From the NCBI GenBank assembly GCA_902774815.1, contig CACYJV010000016.1, forward strand, positions 17,501 through 81,500: DNA of 64,000 nt, read 5' to 3'. This document shows positions 1 to 8,165 of this stretch, piece after piece (position 1 is the first letter of the stretch; each line of letters starts with the position of its first letter). Below the pieces are notes generated by a model, which saw only the letters and a list, made by a program, of their open reading frames with translations, had not been told where the DNA came from and ran no database searches. The position numbers were made by a program, and so were the translations under genes. The DNA comes from an uncultured Prevotellaceae bacterium. GTDB lineage: Bacteria; Bacteroidota; Bacteroidia; Bacteroidales; Bacteroidaceae.

Positions 1-1
1 C

Positions 2-1549
2 GGCCTCATCAAGGCTTATGAGAAAACCGACACCCGTGCCGACGGCTATGTGCGCGATTGGTACTCGAATGCGACCAACTTCCGCCACGGCACCGACAAG
101 GCCGGCAGCTATTCGGAAGAAGGCGACTGCTACAACCGCGAGCATTCCATTCCGCAGAGTTGGTTCTCAAAGGCAAGTCCTATGAAGAGCGACATCGTCC
201 ACGTGATACCCACCGACGGCTATGTGAACAACCGCCGCTCGAGCTATCCGTTCGGCGAAGTTGGCGAGGTGACTTACCAGTCGAAGAACAAGTACAGCAA
301 GCTGGGCCGCTGCAAGACAGAAGGCTATTCGGGCATCGTGTTCGAGCCCAACGACGAGATAAAGGGCGACATCGCCCGTATCTACTTCTACATGGCTACA
401 TGCTACGAGGATAAAATCCTGAACTGGCAGAACGGTACATCGTCGAGCGTCATCAGCGGGACAAAGTACCAGCCCTACTCCCAATGGACTTTCGACATGC
501 TCATGCGCTGGTCGAAACAGGATCCTGTGGACAATGTGGAGCGCGACCGCAATAATGCCGTCTACGGAGTGCAGAACAACCGCAACCCCTTCGTGGACTA
601 TCCAGGTCTGGAAGAACTCATCTGGGGCGACCGCAAGACGGAAGCATTTGACTACACCAAGGGACAGGGTGGCGAGACGACAACGGTTAAGACGCCTACC
701 TTCAGTCTGCCGAGCGGCACCTACCGCGAGCCCATCAGCGTAGCCATCACCAGTTCTACAACCGGTGCCTCCATCTTCTTCACCGTCGACGGCAGCACGC
801 CATCGGCCAGCAGTACCCGCTACAGCGAGCCGCTGACCATCAGCGAGACCACGACCGTGAAGGCCATTGCTACGAAGGGCGACAAGAAGAGTGCCGTGGC
901 AACGGCTGTCTATACCATCGACGACCAGCAACCAGACCCTGTTGCTGAGGGTGTCTATGAGAAGATTACCACTGCAACCAATCTGGAGAGCGGCAAGAAC
1001 TATCTCATCGTCTACGAAAGCGACAACGTTAGCGGTGCCGCCTACTACGATTGTGACAACAGCCGAGGCAATCCTGGCGATGTAACCATCAGCAGTGGGC
1101 AGATTGACATGAAGGCAAGTGGCAACAAAGCTACGAGTCTGGTGCTCAGCAAGAATGCCAGCGGGCAATGGACCCTCTACGATGTAACCCATGGTTACTA
1201 TCTTGCGCTGACGTCTTCATCGAATACCCTGAACACAGTGGAAACTGTTAGCGACGATGCCTTATGGATTATCACCTTCGAAGGCGGAAACGCTAAGATA
1301 GAAAATGCCGCACACAAGGGTCGCTTCCTGCAGTACAACAACAGTGCCAATATCTTCCGGTGCTATAATGGGTCACAGAAATCTGTCGTACTCTACAAAG
1401 AAAAGGGAGAAGCATCAGGCATCAGAACGACAAAAGTCAAAGGTTTCCAGTCGAAGAAAACCTACGATTTGCAAGGGCGTCCTATCGGCAGCCGTCGCCA
1501 TCAGCGTGGCATCGTCGTGAAGAACGGTCGGAAATATATTTCAAAATGA
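2..1549 (+). CDS. Secreted endonuclease I family nuclease (5' end outside window)
   Basis: Probable extracellular nuclease of the endonuclease I (EndA/NucM) family, a His-Me-finger fold that cuts DNA or RNA non-specifically. The frame is open from base 2, so the signal peptide and true start lie upstream. The active-site stretch YNREHSIPQSWF, with the putative catalytic His at codon 48 of the visible part, is followed by family-typical VNNRRSSYPFGEV and by NNRNPFVDYPGLEE. After the nuclease domain (to about nt 660) comes a chitobiase/hexosaminidase C-terminal-like domain (about nt 690-930, 'IFFTVDGSTPS'). Next is a module of about 150 residues shared with the two genes downstream, and then a T9SS-like tail with YDLQGRP and a basic end. 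Family call is from sequence memory; export by T9SS is inferred from the tail. Confidence 0.85.
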   Translation, partial: GLIKAYEKTDTRADGYVRDWYSNATNFRHGTDKAGSYSEEGDCYNREHSIPQSWFSKASPMKSDIVHVIPTDGYVNNRRSSYPFGEVGEVTYQSKNKYSKLGRCKTEGYSGIVFEPNDEIKGDIARIYFYMATCYEDKILNWQNGTSSSVISGTKYQPYSQWTFDMLMRWSKQDPVDNVERDRNNAVYGVQNNRNPFVDYPGLEELIWGDRKTEAFDYTKGQGGETTTVKTPTFSLPSGTYREPISVAITSSTTGASIFFTVDGSTPSASSTRYSEPLTISETTTVKAIATKGDKKSAVATAVYTIDDQQPDPVAEGVYEKITTATNLESGKNYLIVYESDNVSGAAYYDCDNSRGNPGDVTISSGQIDMKASGNKATSLVLSKNASGQWTLYDVTHGYYLALTSSSNTLNTVETVSDDALWIITFEGGNAKIENAAHKGRFLQYNNSANIFRCYNGSQKSVVLYKEKGEASGIRTTKVKGFQSKKTYDLQGRPIGSRRHQRGIVVKNGRKYISK

Positions 1550-1584
1550 ACCCATCTTAACAACCAACAACAACCCATCAGAAA

Positions 1585-4509
1585 ATGAAGAAGATTCTTG
1601 TTAGTCTCGTCATGGTGCTCATAGCCCTGAGCGTGAGTGCAGTACCTGCCAAGCCTGGTCAAAAGCGACTCCTGACATTGGCCGACGGCACTACCGTGAC
1701 AGCACAACTCACTGGCGATGAGCACGTCCACTACTGGCTGGCCGACGATGGCCGCGCCTACGTGGAGAGTTCTGTTGACAACGTGTTCGAACGCGCCGAC
1801 CTGCAACAACTGAAACTGCGTGGAAAAGCCCGCCGTGAGCAATCCAACGCACGCCGTGCCAAACGTCTTGGCAGCAAGAAGGTTGGTGAGGTTAGCAGTT
1901 ACGTGGGCAAAAAGAGAGGCCTCATTATATTAGTGAACTTCAGCACAACCCAGTTCAAGGAAGAGAATGACAGAGACCTCTACGAGCGCATCGCCAACGA
2001 GAAGAATTTCAACCATGGCTCGTTCCAAGGGTCCATGTACGACTATTTCTATGCCCAAAGCGAAGGTATCTTCGAACTGAACTTCGACGTTGTGGGCCCC
2101 TACACCGTGTCGCAACCCTACTCCTACTATGGAAAGAACGACTCGCAGGGCAACGACATGTATCCTGCCGAGATGGTCATTGAGGCCTTGGAGTTGGCCG
2201 ATGATGATGTTAACTATGCCGACTACGACTGGAATGGCAATGGCGAGGTGGATCAGGTCTACGTGGTCTACTGTGGAAAGGGCGAAGCCAACGGTGGTGC
2301 AAAGAGCACCATCTGGCCCCACGAGTGGGAACTCTCATCGGCTGCCTACTATGGCGACGGTACTGGTGCACAGACTCTCGACGGTGTACGCATCGACACC
2401 TATGCCTGCGGTGCTGAGTTGAATGGCATGGGAACCATCGACGGCATCGGCACGATGTGCCATGAGTTCAGCCACTGCCTGGGTTATCCCGACTTCTACG
2501 ACACCGACTACTCCGGTGGACCTGGCATGTACTGCTGGGACCTGATGGACATGGGCTCCTACAATGGCGATGGCTTTCTGCCTGCCGGCTACACAGGCTA
2601 CGAGCGTTGGGTTGCAGGATGGCGTCAGCCCGTTGAACTGAAGAAGACGACCAGCGTCAGCAACTTGAAAGCATTGCCTGACGGTGGCGAGTCCTACATC
2701 ATCTATAACGATGCCCACCCCGATGAATTCTTCATGCTGGAGAACCGACAGCAGGTTGGTTGGGATTCCGGACTGCCTTGCAGCGGAATGCTCATCGTGC
2801 ACTGCGACTACGATGCTACCGTGTGGGCCAATAACCAACCCAACGACGACCCACGCCATCAGCGTATGTCGTGGGTTCCTGCCGACGGCAAGATTGAAAC
2901 CTATTCGTACGGTGGCAATATCTACGTCAGCGAAAGCGGATTGCTCAGCGACCTGTACCCCAGCAAAGGAGTAAACTCGTTCGGCTTGAATGCACAGACG
3001 ACGCAGGCCTTCTTCAACAAGACCAGCGACGGCACTTACGACGTGCCTTTTGCCGTGGAGAACATCACTCAGAACAGCGATGGTACCATCTCTTTTGATT
3101 TCAAGGGAATGCCTACACTACCCAAACCGACCTTCACGCCGGAACCAGGGCTCTACGAGACACCGCAAAGCGTCAGTATCAGCTGCGATTCTGCCAATGT
3201 CGATATCTACTACACCCTCGATGGGACTGACCCCACTGCTGAAAGCACGCTCTACGAAGGCCCCTTTGAAATCAGCGAGAGCACAACTGTGAAGGCTATT
3301 GCCATCAATGCCGATGAAGAAACCAGCCCGATAGCCTCCGCACGCTACGTCATCCGCTCGATAGAACCTTGCAAGGTGAACACTTTCCGCCGCGTCAACA
3401 GCGTCGATGAGATGGTCAGCGGCAAGTACTACATCATTGCCTGCAGCAGCAAGAAGCGCGCAGCAGCCCCCTTAGGCACGAAGGAATTCCTTTCGGTTGA
3501 GGAGGTTGACGTTGACGAAGATGTCATCACCATCAACGACAACGTACAGTTGTTCTATGTGGAAGGCAGCGACGACAGCTTCTCGTTCTGCACTGAACTG
3601 GGACAGTACCTCTATGCCAAGGCTATCAAGAAGTTGAGCTATGGCGATGAGCCTTACGAATGGACCCTGAGCGACCACGATAGCGGCGTAGTGATGACCT
3701 TTGGCAGTTATGGAACTATGCTCTACAACGTCAACAGTCCTCGTTTCACCACCTATACCTCATCGCCAAACGTCTCAATGGTTCGTGCCAACTTGTACAT
3801 GGAATTCGAACTCCCAGAGAAGCAAGACGTTTCGATGGCTTTCAGCGCCAACGAGGTCAGCGTCACGCTGGGCGACGAGTGGACAGCACCCACATTGACC
3901 ACTGAACCAGAAGGTCTGAAGGTGAGCTACACGTCATCGGACGAGAGTGTTGCCACCATCGATGCCAAAACGGGTGAGGTAACGCTCGTCGGACAGCCTG
4001 GAACGACCACCATCACAGCCACCTTTGCCGGCAACATCTACTACAATGCCGCATCGGCCAGCTATCAACTCGAGGTTCTGCCAAAGCCCCAGCAGGAGGC
4101 AGAGTTGTCCTTCAGCGAAACTGAGGTGACGACTGTGGCCGAATGCCAAGACTTTGTGGCTCCAACGCTCATCAATCCGCACGACGTAGCTGTCGTCTAC
4201 TCGTCGTCTGACGAGAGTTTCGCCACCGTCGACGCTCAGACCGGACAGGTAACCATCGGCAGCAATGTCGGAACGGTGGTCATCACGGCCACCTTCGATG
4301 GCAACGACGACTATCTGCCTGGTTCTGCCAGCTACACCATCATCATCAATGAGAATCCCGAACTGGGCATTATTCAGATTGATAATGGAAAATTGATAAT
4401 GGAGAATGAAGCCGTCTACGACCTCAGCGGACGCAAATGGTCAATGAAAAACGGTCATTTGCCGAAGGGCATCTACATCGTTGGTGGTCACAAGGTGGTC
4501 GTCAAGTAG
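1585..4509 (+). CDS. Secreted M6-family metalloprotease
   Basis: 974 residues. The signal peptide (MKKILVSLVMVLIALSVSA) is followed by a propeptide-like segment and an M6 (immune inhibitor A-like) zinc peptidase domain. The zinc motif HEFSHCLGYPDFYD starts at His293, giving ligands His293 and His297, catalytic Glu294 and a third ligand at Asp303. Downstream are a chitobiase C-terminal-like domain (about 513-590, 'IYYTLDGTDPTAES'), the accessory module shared with both neighbours (about 595-750) and two Ig-like/BIG2-type repeats ('YTSSDESVATIDAKTG' and 'YSSSDESFATVDAQTG'). A T9SS-type tail ends in LPKGIYIVGGHKVVVK. The tail contains a repeat-derived segment at nt 4366-4412. It lies 35 nt after the nuclease gene and is probably cotranscribed with it. 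Expected role is extracellular protein degradation. Confidence 0.9.
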   Translation: MKKILVSLVMVLIALSVSAVPAKPGQKRLLTLADGTTVTAQLTGDEHVHYWLADDGRAYVESSVDNVFERADLQQLKLRGKARREQSNARRAKRLGSKKVGEVSSYVGKKRGLIILVNFSTTQFKEENDRDLYERIANEKNFNHGSFQGSMYDYFYAQSEGIFELNFDVVGPYTVSQPYSYYGKNDSQGNDMYPAEMVIEALELADDDVNYADYDWNGNGEVDQVYVVYCGKGEANGGAKSTIWPHEWELSSAAYYGDGTGAQTLDGVRIDTYACGAELNGMGTIDGIGTMCHEFSHCLGYPDFYDTDYSGGPGMYCWDLMDMGSYNGDGFLPAGYTGYERWVAGWRQPVELKKTTSVSNLKALPDGGESYIIYNDAHPDEFFMLENRQQVGWDSGLPCSGMLIVHCDYDATVWANNQPNDDPRHQRMSWVPADGKIETYSYGGNIYVSESGLLSDLYPSKGVNSFGLNAQTTQAFFNKTSDGTYDVPFAVENITQNSDGTISFDFKGMPTLPKPTFTPEPGLYETPQSVSISCDSANVDIYYTLDGTDPTAESTLYEGPFEISESTTVKAIAINADEETSPIASARYVIRSIEPCKVNTFRRVNSVDEMVSGKYYIIACSSKKRAAAPLGTKEFLSVEEVDVDEDVITINDNVQLFYVEGSDDSFSFCTELGQYLYAKAIKKLSYGDEPYEWTLSDHDSGVVMTFGSYGTMLYNVNSPRFTTYTSSPNVSMVRANLYMEFELPEKQDVSMAFSANEVSVTLGDEWTAPTLTTEPEGLKVSYTSSDESVATIDAKTGEVTLVGQPGTTTITATFAGNIYYNAASASYQLEVLPKPQQEAELSFSETEVTTVAECQDFVAPTLINPHDVAVVYSSSDESFATVDAQTGQVTIGSNVGTVVITATFDGNDDYLPGSASYTIIINENPELGIIQIDNGKLIMENEAVYDLSGRKWSMKNGHLPKGIYIVGGHKVVVK

Positions 4510-4540
4510 CCAGAAACCTCTGTCTTAAACCTTATAAACC

Positions 4541-5287
4541 GTGAAAAGAATCATAAACATAGCAGCACTGGCCGTCATCATGTTGGCGGCCAGTGCCGTT
4601 TCTGCCACAGCGCAGAACCAAACGGACAAGTTCCAGCTCGTCACCGATGCCTCATCATTAGCAGCAGGCGATACGATCATCGTCGTAGCTTATAGAAGTG
4701 ATGTCGGACTGCGCACCATCAGCACGACGCAAGCAACAAACAACCGACCAGCAACAGTATGCCAATACAACGACGACAGAACCATCACGCCACCCAGCGA
4801 TGCTGCTATCATCGTGTTAGGAGGTGAGAGTGGCAAGTGGACGCTTCGGGTTACCAATGGCGATGCGCAGGGTTATCTCTATGCAGGCAGCAGTTCTGGC
4901 AACATCATGAAGACCAGTACCGACGTGAACAGTTATTCGCAGGCAACCATAAGCATCAATTCAGAAAGCATAGCGACCATCAAGTTCCTGGGCAACCATA
5001 GTCGCAACATCATTATGTTCACTACGAACGGTGGTCTCTTCAGCTGCTACGAAGCCTCTTCCAGCACGGTTTTCAAGCCACAAATCTACCGAAAGAGACA
5101 CGAAACCCATACAAAAGGCGACATCAACGACGACGGGCGGGTGACCATTGCCGATGTGACCTCCTTGGTAAACATCATCTTAGGGAACACCGCCGGTCAT
5201 GAGAACACCGCCGATTTGAATGGCGACGAGAGCATAACGATTGCCGATGTAACAACATTGGTGAACATTATCTTAGGAAAACAATGA
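4541..5287 (+). CDS. Secreted protein with C-terminal dockerin repeats
   Basis: 248 residues from a GTG start; an alanine-rich signal peptide ends near SATAQ. The middle (about 30-185) resembles the accessory module of the two preceding secreted enzymes, including a 'W..RV...QGYLYA' region and a '..FSCYEASSSTVFKPQIYRK' end. The C-terminus has two dockerin-type Ca-binding repeats, at about residues 193-215 (GDINDDGRVTIADVTSLVN) and 224-247 (ADLNGDESITIADVTTLVN). It has no catalytic domain. Dockerins bind cohesins in cellulosomes, but Bacteroidales carry similar repeats without a scaffoldin, so the partner is unknown. The stop overlaps the start of the next gene (ATGA), suggesting translational coupling to an unrelated methyltransferase. 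Confidence 0.8.
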   Translation: MKRIINIAALAVIMLAASAVSATAQNQTDKFQLVTDASSLAAGDTIIVVAYRSDVGLRTISTTQATNNRPATVCQYNDDRTITPPSDAAIIVLGGESGKWTLRVTNGDAQGYLYAGSSSGNIMKTSTDVNSYSQATISINSESIATIKFLGNHSRNIIMFTTNGGLFSCYEASSSTVFKPQIYRKRHETHTKGDINDDGRVTIADVTSLVNIILGNTAGHENTADLNGDESITIADVTTLVNIILGKQ

Positions 5288-6693
5288 CCATCGACGAGAA
5301 GACACGAGCATTCATACGAGAACATGCCGACGAAGACGTGCGGCAACTGGCATTGAAGTATGCTTCGATGCCGGAACTGCCTTTTGTACTCGACCAGATC
5401 AGCGGTCGGCAGATGGCTCGCCATAAGCTACCGTCGTGGTCGGCTATCGAGGACATTGTCTATCCGCCTCACATCTCTATGGAACAGTGTTCCAGCGAGT
5501 TCACTGCACGCTACAAGGCTCAGCTCGTCGGTCGTCTCTGTCAAGAACATGCCACTCCACTCACCACCTTCGCCGACCTGACAGGCGGTTTTGGCGTAGA
5601 CTTCACCTGGATGGCTCAGGCTTTTCGTGAGAGTTGCGGCACGCCTCATCCCCATCTTGTCTATGTAGAGCGCAATGCTCACCTTTGCGACATCGTCAGT
5701 CACAACCTCCCTCTCCTTGGGTTGAGAGAGGTAGAGGTAGTGTGTGGGGAAATTAAACCCAACAAGCCCACCCCCATCCCCTCCCCAAGGGAGGGGAGTT
5801 TGAATACTCTCGTCAGAATGCACACAGCCAATAATGCTAACCAAGCCCCCCTCCCTTGGGGAGGGGATGGGGGTGGGCTTCTTTTCCTCGACCCTGCCCG
5901 CCGCGACGACCACGGAGGGCGCACCTATGCATTGGCCGACTGCACACCAAACGTGTTGGAAATGCGCGACGAACTGTTGGGAAAGGCAGACTATGTCGTG
6001 CTGAAGTTGTCGCCCATGCTCGACTGGCGCAAAGCTGTCAGCGACTTAGGCCCCGACTGTGTCAGCGAGGTGCATATTGTATCAGTGGACAACGAGTGCA
6101 AGGAGCTGCTCATCGTCATGCAACCGTCTTCTGAGGCGCGGCAACTCCGAGTCTTTTGCATCAATAACCATCAAGTATTTAATTACTATCCAAAGGATGG
6201 GAAGCAAGCAGAAAAAGATATCGCTCCGTTCCCTCATAGGGAGGAATTGGGGGGAGAGCCTGTAGAAGGAAGAACTGTTGGTTCTGCTATTCCATCACCT
6301 TTCCTCTACATCCCAAATGCCTCCATTATGAAGGCGGGCTGCTTTGCTGAACTCTGCCAACACTTCGGTCTTGTTGCCGTGGGGCCCAATAGTCATCTGT
6401 TTGTCAACGCCCCAACAGCACAACGGAGCAACGAAGCATTCCCGGGCCGTGTTTTTCAAATTTCAGCGGTTTCATCGATGAATAAGCATGACTTGAAAAC
6501 CAACATGAAAGGCATCACTCAGGCCAACATTGCCACACGTAACTTCCCCATGAAAGCCGAGGAACTGCGTCGCCGATTGAAACTGCGCGACGGTGGCGAT
6601 ACCTATATCTTCGCGACAACCTTTGCCGACGGCACCAGAAAACTGCTCATCTGCCAAAAGGCAACGACTTCCAGCGATGGGAACGATAGATAA
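5284..6693 (+). CDS. Class I SAM-dependent methyltransferase, PG_1098/THUMP-like type
   Basis: 469 residues. The SAM-binding loop FADLTGGFGVD lies near residues 96-106 and the catalytic-region motif LFLDPARRD near 200. The C-terminal part fits the THUMP-like/ferredoxin-like RNA-binding domain of this Bacteroidetes family (Porphyromonas PG_1098). Substrate is unknown; RNA is an inference from the fold. Two segments look like inserted repeat DNA. Residues about 161-199 (KPTPIPSPREG ... PLPWGGDGGG) are encoded by a palindromic element that interrupts the gene just before DPARR. Residues about 315-340 (DIAPFPHREELGG) derive from a related half-element. Both insertions keep the frame, so the gene may still work. 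Start ATG overlaps the upstream stop. Confidence 0.8.
   Translation: MTIDEKTRAFIREHADEDVRQLALKYASMPELPFVLDQISGRQMARHKLPSWSAIEDIVYPPHISMEQCSSEFTARYKAQLVGRLCQEHATPLTTFADLTGGFGVDFTWMAQAFRESCGTPHPHLVYVERNAHLCDIVSHNLPLLGLREVEVVCGEIKPNKPTPIPSPREGSLNTLVRMHTANNANQAPLPWGGDGGGLLFLDPARRDDHGGRTYALADCTPNVLEMRDELLGKADYVVLKLSPMLDWRKAVSDLGPDCVSEVHIVSVDNECKELLIVMQPSSEARQLRVFCINNHQVFNYYPKDGKQAEKDIAPFPHREELGGEPVEGRTVGSAIPSPFLYIPNASIMKAGCFAELCQHFGLVAVGPNSHLFVNAPTAQRSNEAFPGRVFQISAVSSMNKHDLKTNMKGITQANIATRNFPMKAEELRRRLKLRDGGDTYIFATTFADGTRKLLICQKATTSSDGNDR
5764..5880. repeat. Palindromic element inserted in frame in methyltransferase gene
   Basis: Two inverted arms of 33 bp, 5764-5796 and 5848-5880, match perfectly around a 51-nt centre. 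Each arm is itself a near-palindrome of C and G runs (CCCCTCCCCAAGGGAGGGG). Total length is 117 nt, exactly 39 codons, so the reading frame is preserved. A second, imperfect member lies at 19794-20000. The arms could fold into a very stable hairpin in mRNA. Confidence 0.9.
6223..6268. repeat. Half-copy of CCCTCC/GGGAGG repeat within coding sequence
   Basis: The run TTCCCTCATAGGGAGGAATT followed by a G-rich stretch resembles one arm of the palindromic element at 5764-5880. It is translated in frame as about a dozen residues (APFPHREELGGEP) in the same methyltransferase. Only one arm is recognisable. Confidence 0.55.
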
Positions 6694-6803
6694 ACCATAT
6701 TGAATAGCTATGCCTTTGCAGTACGAAAGCTATGGTTTTGAACGATGAAACCTATGCTTTAATGGGACAAAGGCAGTGAGTTCTAAGAACAAAAGCAACA
6801 AGA

Positions 6804-6848
6804 AAAAGCATCAGAAAACCCAAAATTGAGTTTCCTGATGCTTTCTTT
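6804..6848. terminator. Bidirectional terminator hairpin
   Basis: AAAGCATCAG ... CTGATGCTTT form a stem, with an A-run on the left and a T-run on the right. It lies between the convergent methyltransferase (+) and OmpA (-) genes and can serve both strands. Confidence 0.75.
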
Positions 6849-6884
6849 TACTGTTGTAAAGAACCTCAAGAGAGGCTCAAACAG

Positions 6885-8021
6885 TTACTCGTACTTCGTC
6901 TCTTCGTGTGAGCCATCGCCGTCGATGATGACGCAACGGTTCTTGTCGTTCTCGTCGAACGGCTGAACAGTGTCGCCCTTATAGTCGACTGAGATGCGCG
7001 AAGCGTCGCAGCCATAGCCATTGATGAGCTCCTGACGGCAGTTTTCGGCACGCTTCTGTGAGTAACCCATGTTCAAACGCGGGTTTCCTGTGCCCTTATC
7101 GGCATAGCCCACTACACGTACCTTTGCGTTAGGATTGCGCTTCATGAAGTCGGCAACCTTCTGCATCTGGCGCTTGCCCACCTCGGGATCGCTCTTACAG
7201 ATGACGTAGAAGATTTCCTCATGCAGCTGTTCCTTGACGGTTACCACCTTTGGTTCGGGCTTCTTCTCAACAACAGGCTCTGGCTTTGGCTCGGGTTTGG
7301 GTTCCGGTTCAACGACGGGAACGGGCTCTGGCACAACCACAGGCTCTTCCTTCTTGCACTCGCACTTCTTGTACTTATGGCCAAAGCGGAAGCTCAGGCC
7401 GAGCATAGCGGTAAACATCCAGTCGTCGCTGTTGTTCATTTTCGAGTTGAAACGGTCGGAAAGGCTGTTGGCATCCACCTCGAGCGACAGGCCAATGGGC
7501 TTGGTAACGTCAGTCTCCAAGCGCAGTCCGGCACGGATGTTGTGCGAGAAGCGGTTCTTGTCCCATGCCAACTCGGTGTTCAGGTCGCGATGCTGTGCAG
7601 TAATAGCCCTGAGTTCGTCGTTATCCCAGGCATAGTTCAGTCCGAAACCACCTACGAGGATGACGTTCAGCGCATGCTTATAGTTCTTCGAGAACAGATT
7701 GGTGAGGTTCAACAGCAGGTCTGCATCAGTCGTCACATACTTCCATTTGTAGTATTGGTCGAGTGACTGGAAGCCACTCTTCGACTGCCATGCATTAGCA
7801 TGGAGACGTACGCCCACAGCGGGATAGAAGTAGTGGCCGAACGACAAGGCAGCCGTCGGCGTGATGAGTTTGTCCATGGGTGCATCGGTCGACGTCAGCT
7901 GCACACCACCCTGAGCCTCGATAAAGGAGTAGGACTTCAGTCGTCCTTTGTCGTTGCCCTGTGCATTTGCCGAGAGGACAGTAAGCATGGCAATGGCAAC
8001 GATTGTCAGTAGTTTCTTCAT
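6885..8021 (-). CDS. OmpA-family outer membrane protein
   Basis: 378 residues. The signal peptide MKKLLTIVAIAMLTVLSANA precedes an N-terminal beta-barrel-like region (about 25-220, with 'FSHNIRAGLRLETDV' and 'MFTAMLGLSFRFGHKY' strands). A Pro/Glu/Lys-rich linker (PVPVVEPEPKPEPKPEP) follows, then a C-terminal OmpA peptidoglycan-binding domain (about 265-375; 'VRVVGYADKGTGNPRLN' and 'SQKRAENCRQELI'). It probably anchors the outer membrane to peptidoglycan. Transcription is supported by a well-matched Bacteroidetes promoter at 8068-8099. No unusual features. Confidence 0.9.
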   Translation of the reverse strand: MKKLLTIVAIAMLTVLSANAQGNDKGRLKSYSFIEAQGGVQLTSTDAPMDKLITPTAALSFGHYFYPAVGVRLHANAWQSKSGFQSLDQYYKWKYVTTDADLLLNLTNLFSKNYKHALNVILVGGFGLNYAWDNDELRAITAQHRDLNTELAWDKNRFSHNIRAGLRLETDVTKPIGLSLEVDANSLSDRFNSKMNNSDDWMFTAMLGLSFRFGHKYKKCECKKEEPVVVPEPVPVVEPEPKPEPKPEPVVEKKPEPKVVTVKEQLHEEIFYVICKSDPEVGKRQMQKVADFMKRNPNAKVRVVGYADKGTGNPRLNMGYSQKRAENCRQELINGYGCDASRISVDYKGDTVQPFDENDKNRCVIIDGDGSHEETKYE

Positions 8022-8067
8022 ACCTTGGAAATTAGTTATTTATACATTAGTGTTTTGATTTTCGATG

Positions 8068-8099
8068 CAAATTTAACTTTTCTCAATTAAAATAACAAA
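8068..8099 (-). promoter_or_regulatory. Bacteroidetes sigma-ABfr type promoter for the ompA-like gene
   Basis: On the minus strand, TTTG (8096-8099) and TAAATTTG (8068-8075) are separated by 20 bp. This matches the Bacteroidetes -33/-7 consensus and lies about 50 bp upstream of the start codon. Confidence 0.8.
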
Positions 8100-8129
8100 T
8101 TTTTCGTCGGTTTTTTCGTTGAAAATGCG

Positions 8130-8137
8130 TAACTTTG
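8130..8137 (+). promoter_or_regulatory. -7 element TAACTTTG upstream of the GNAT-like gene
   Basis: TAACTTTG lies 28 bp before the ATG at 8166. The -33 region is only a T-rich run ending in CG, so the match is partial. It is divergent from the ompA promoter. Confidence 0.6.
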
Positions 8138-8165
8138 CCCATTATTACACAAAAAAACATCAGCT

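Noticed and set aside
4541-5287. Cellulosome component
   Set aside because: Dockerin repeats alone do not show a cellulosome; no cohesin, scaffoldin or cellulase is present here.
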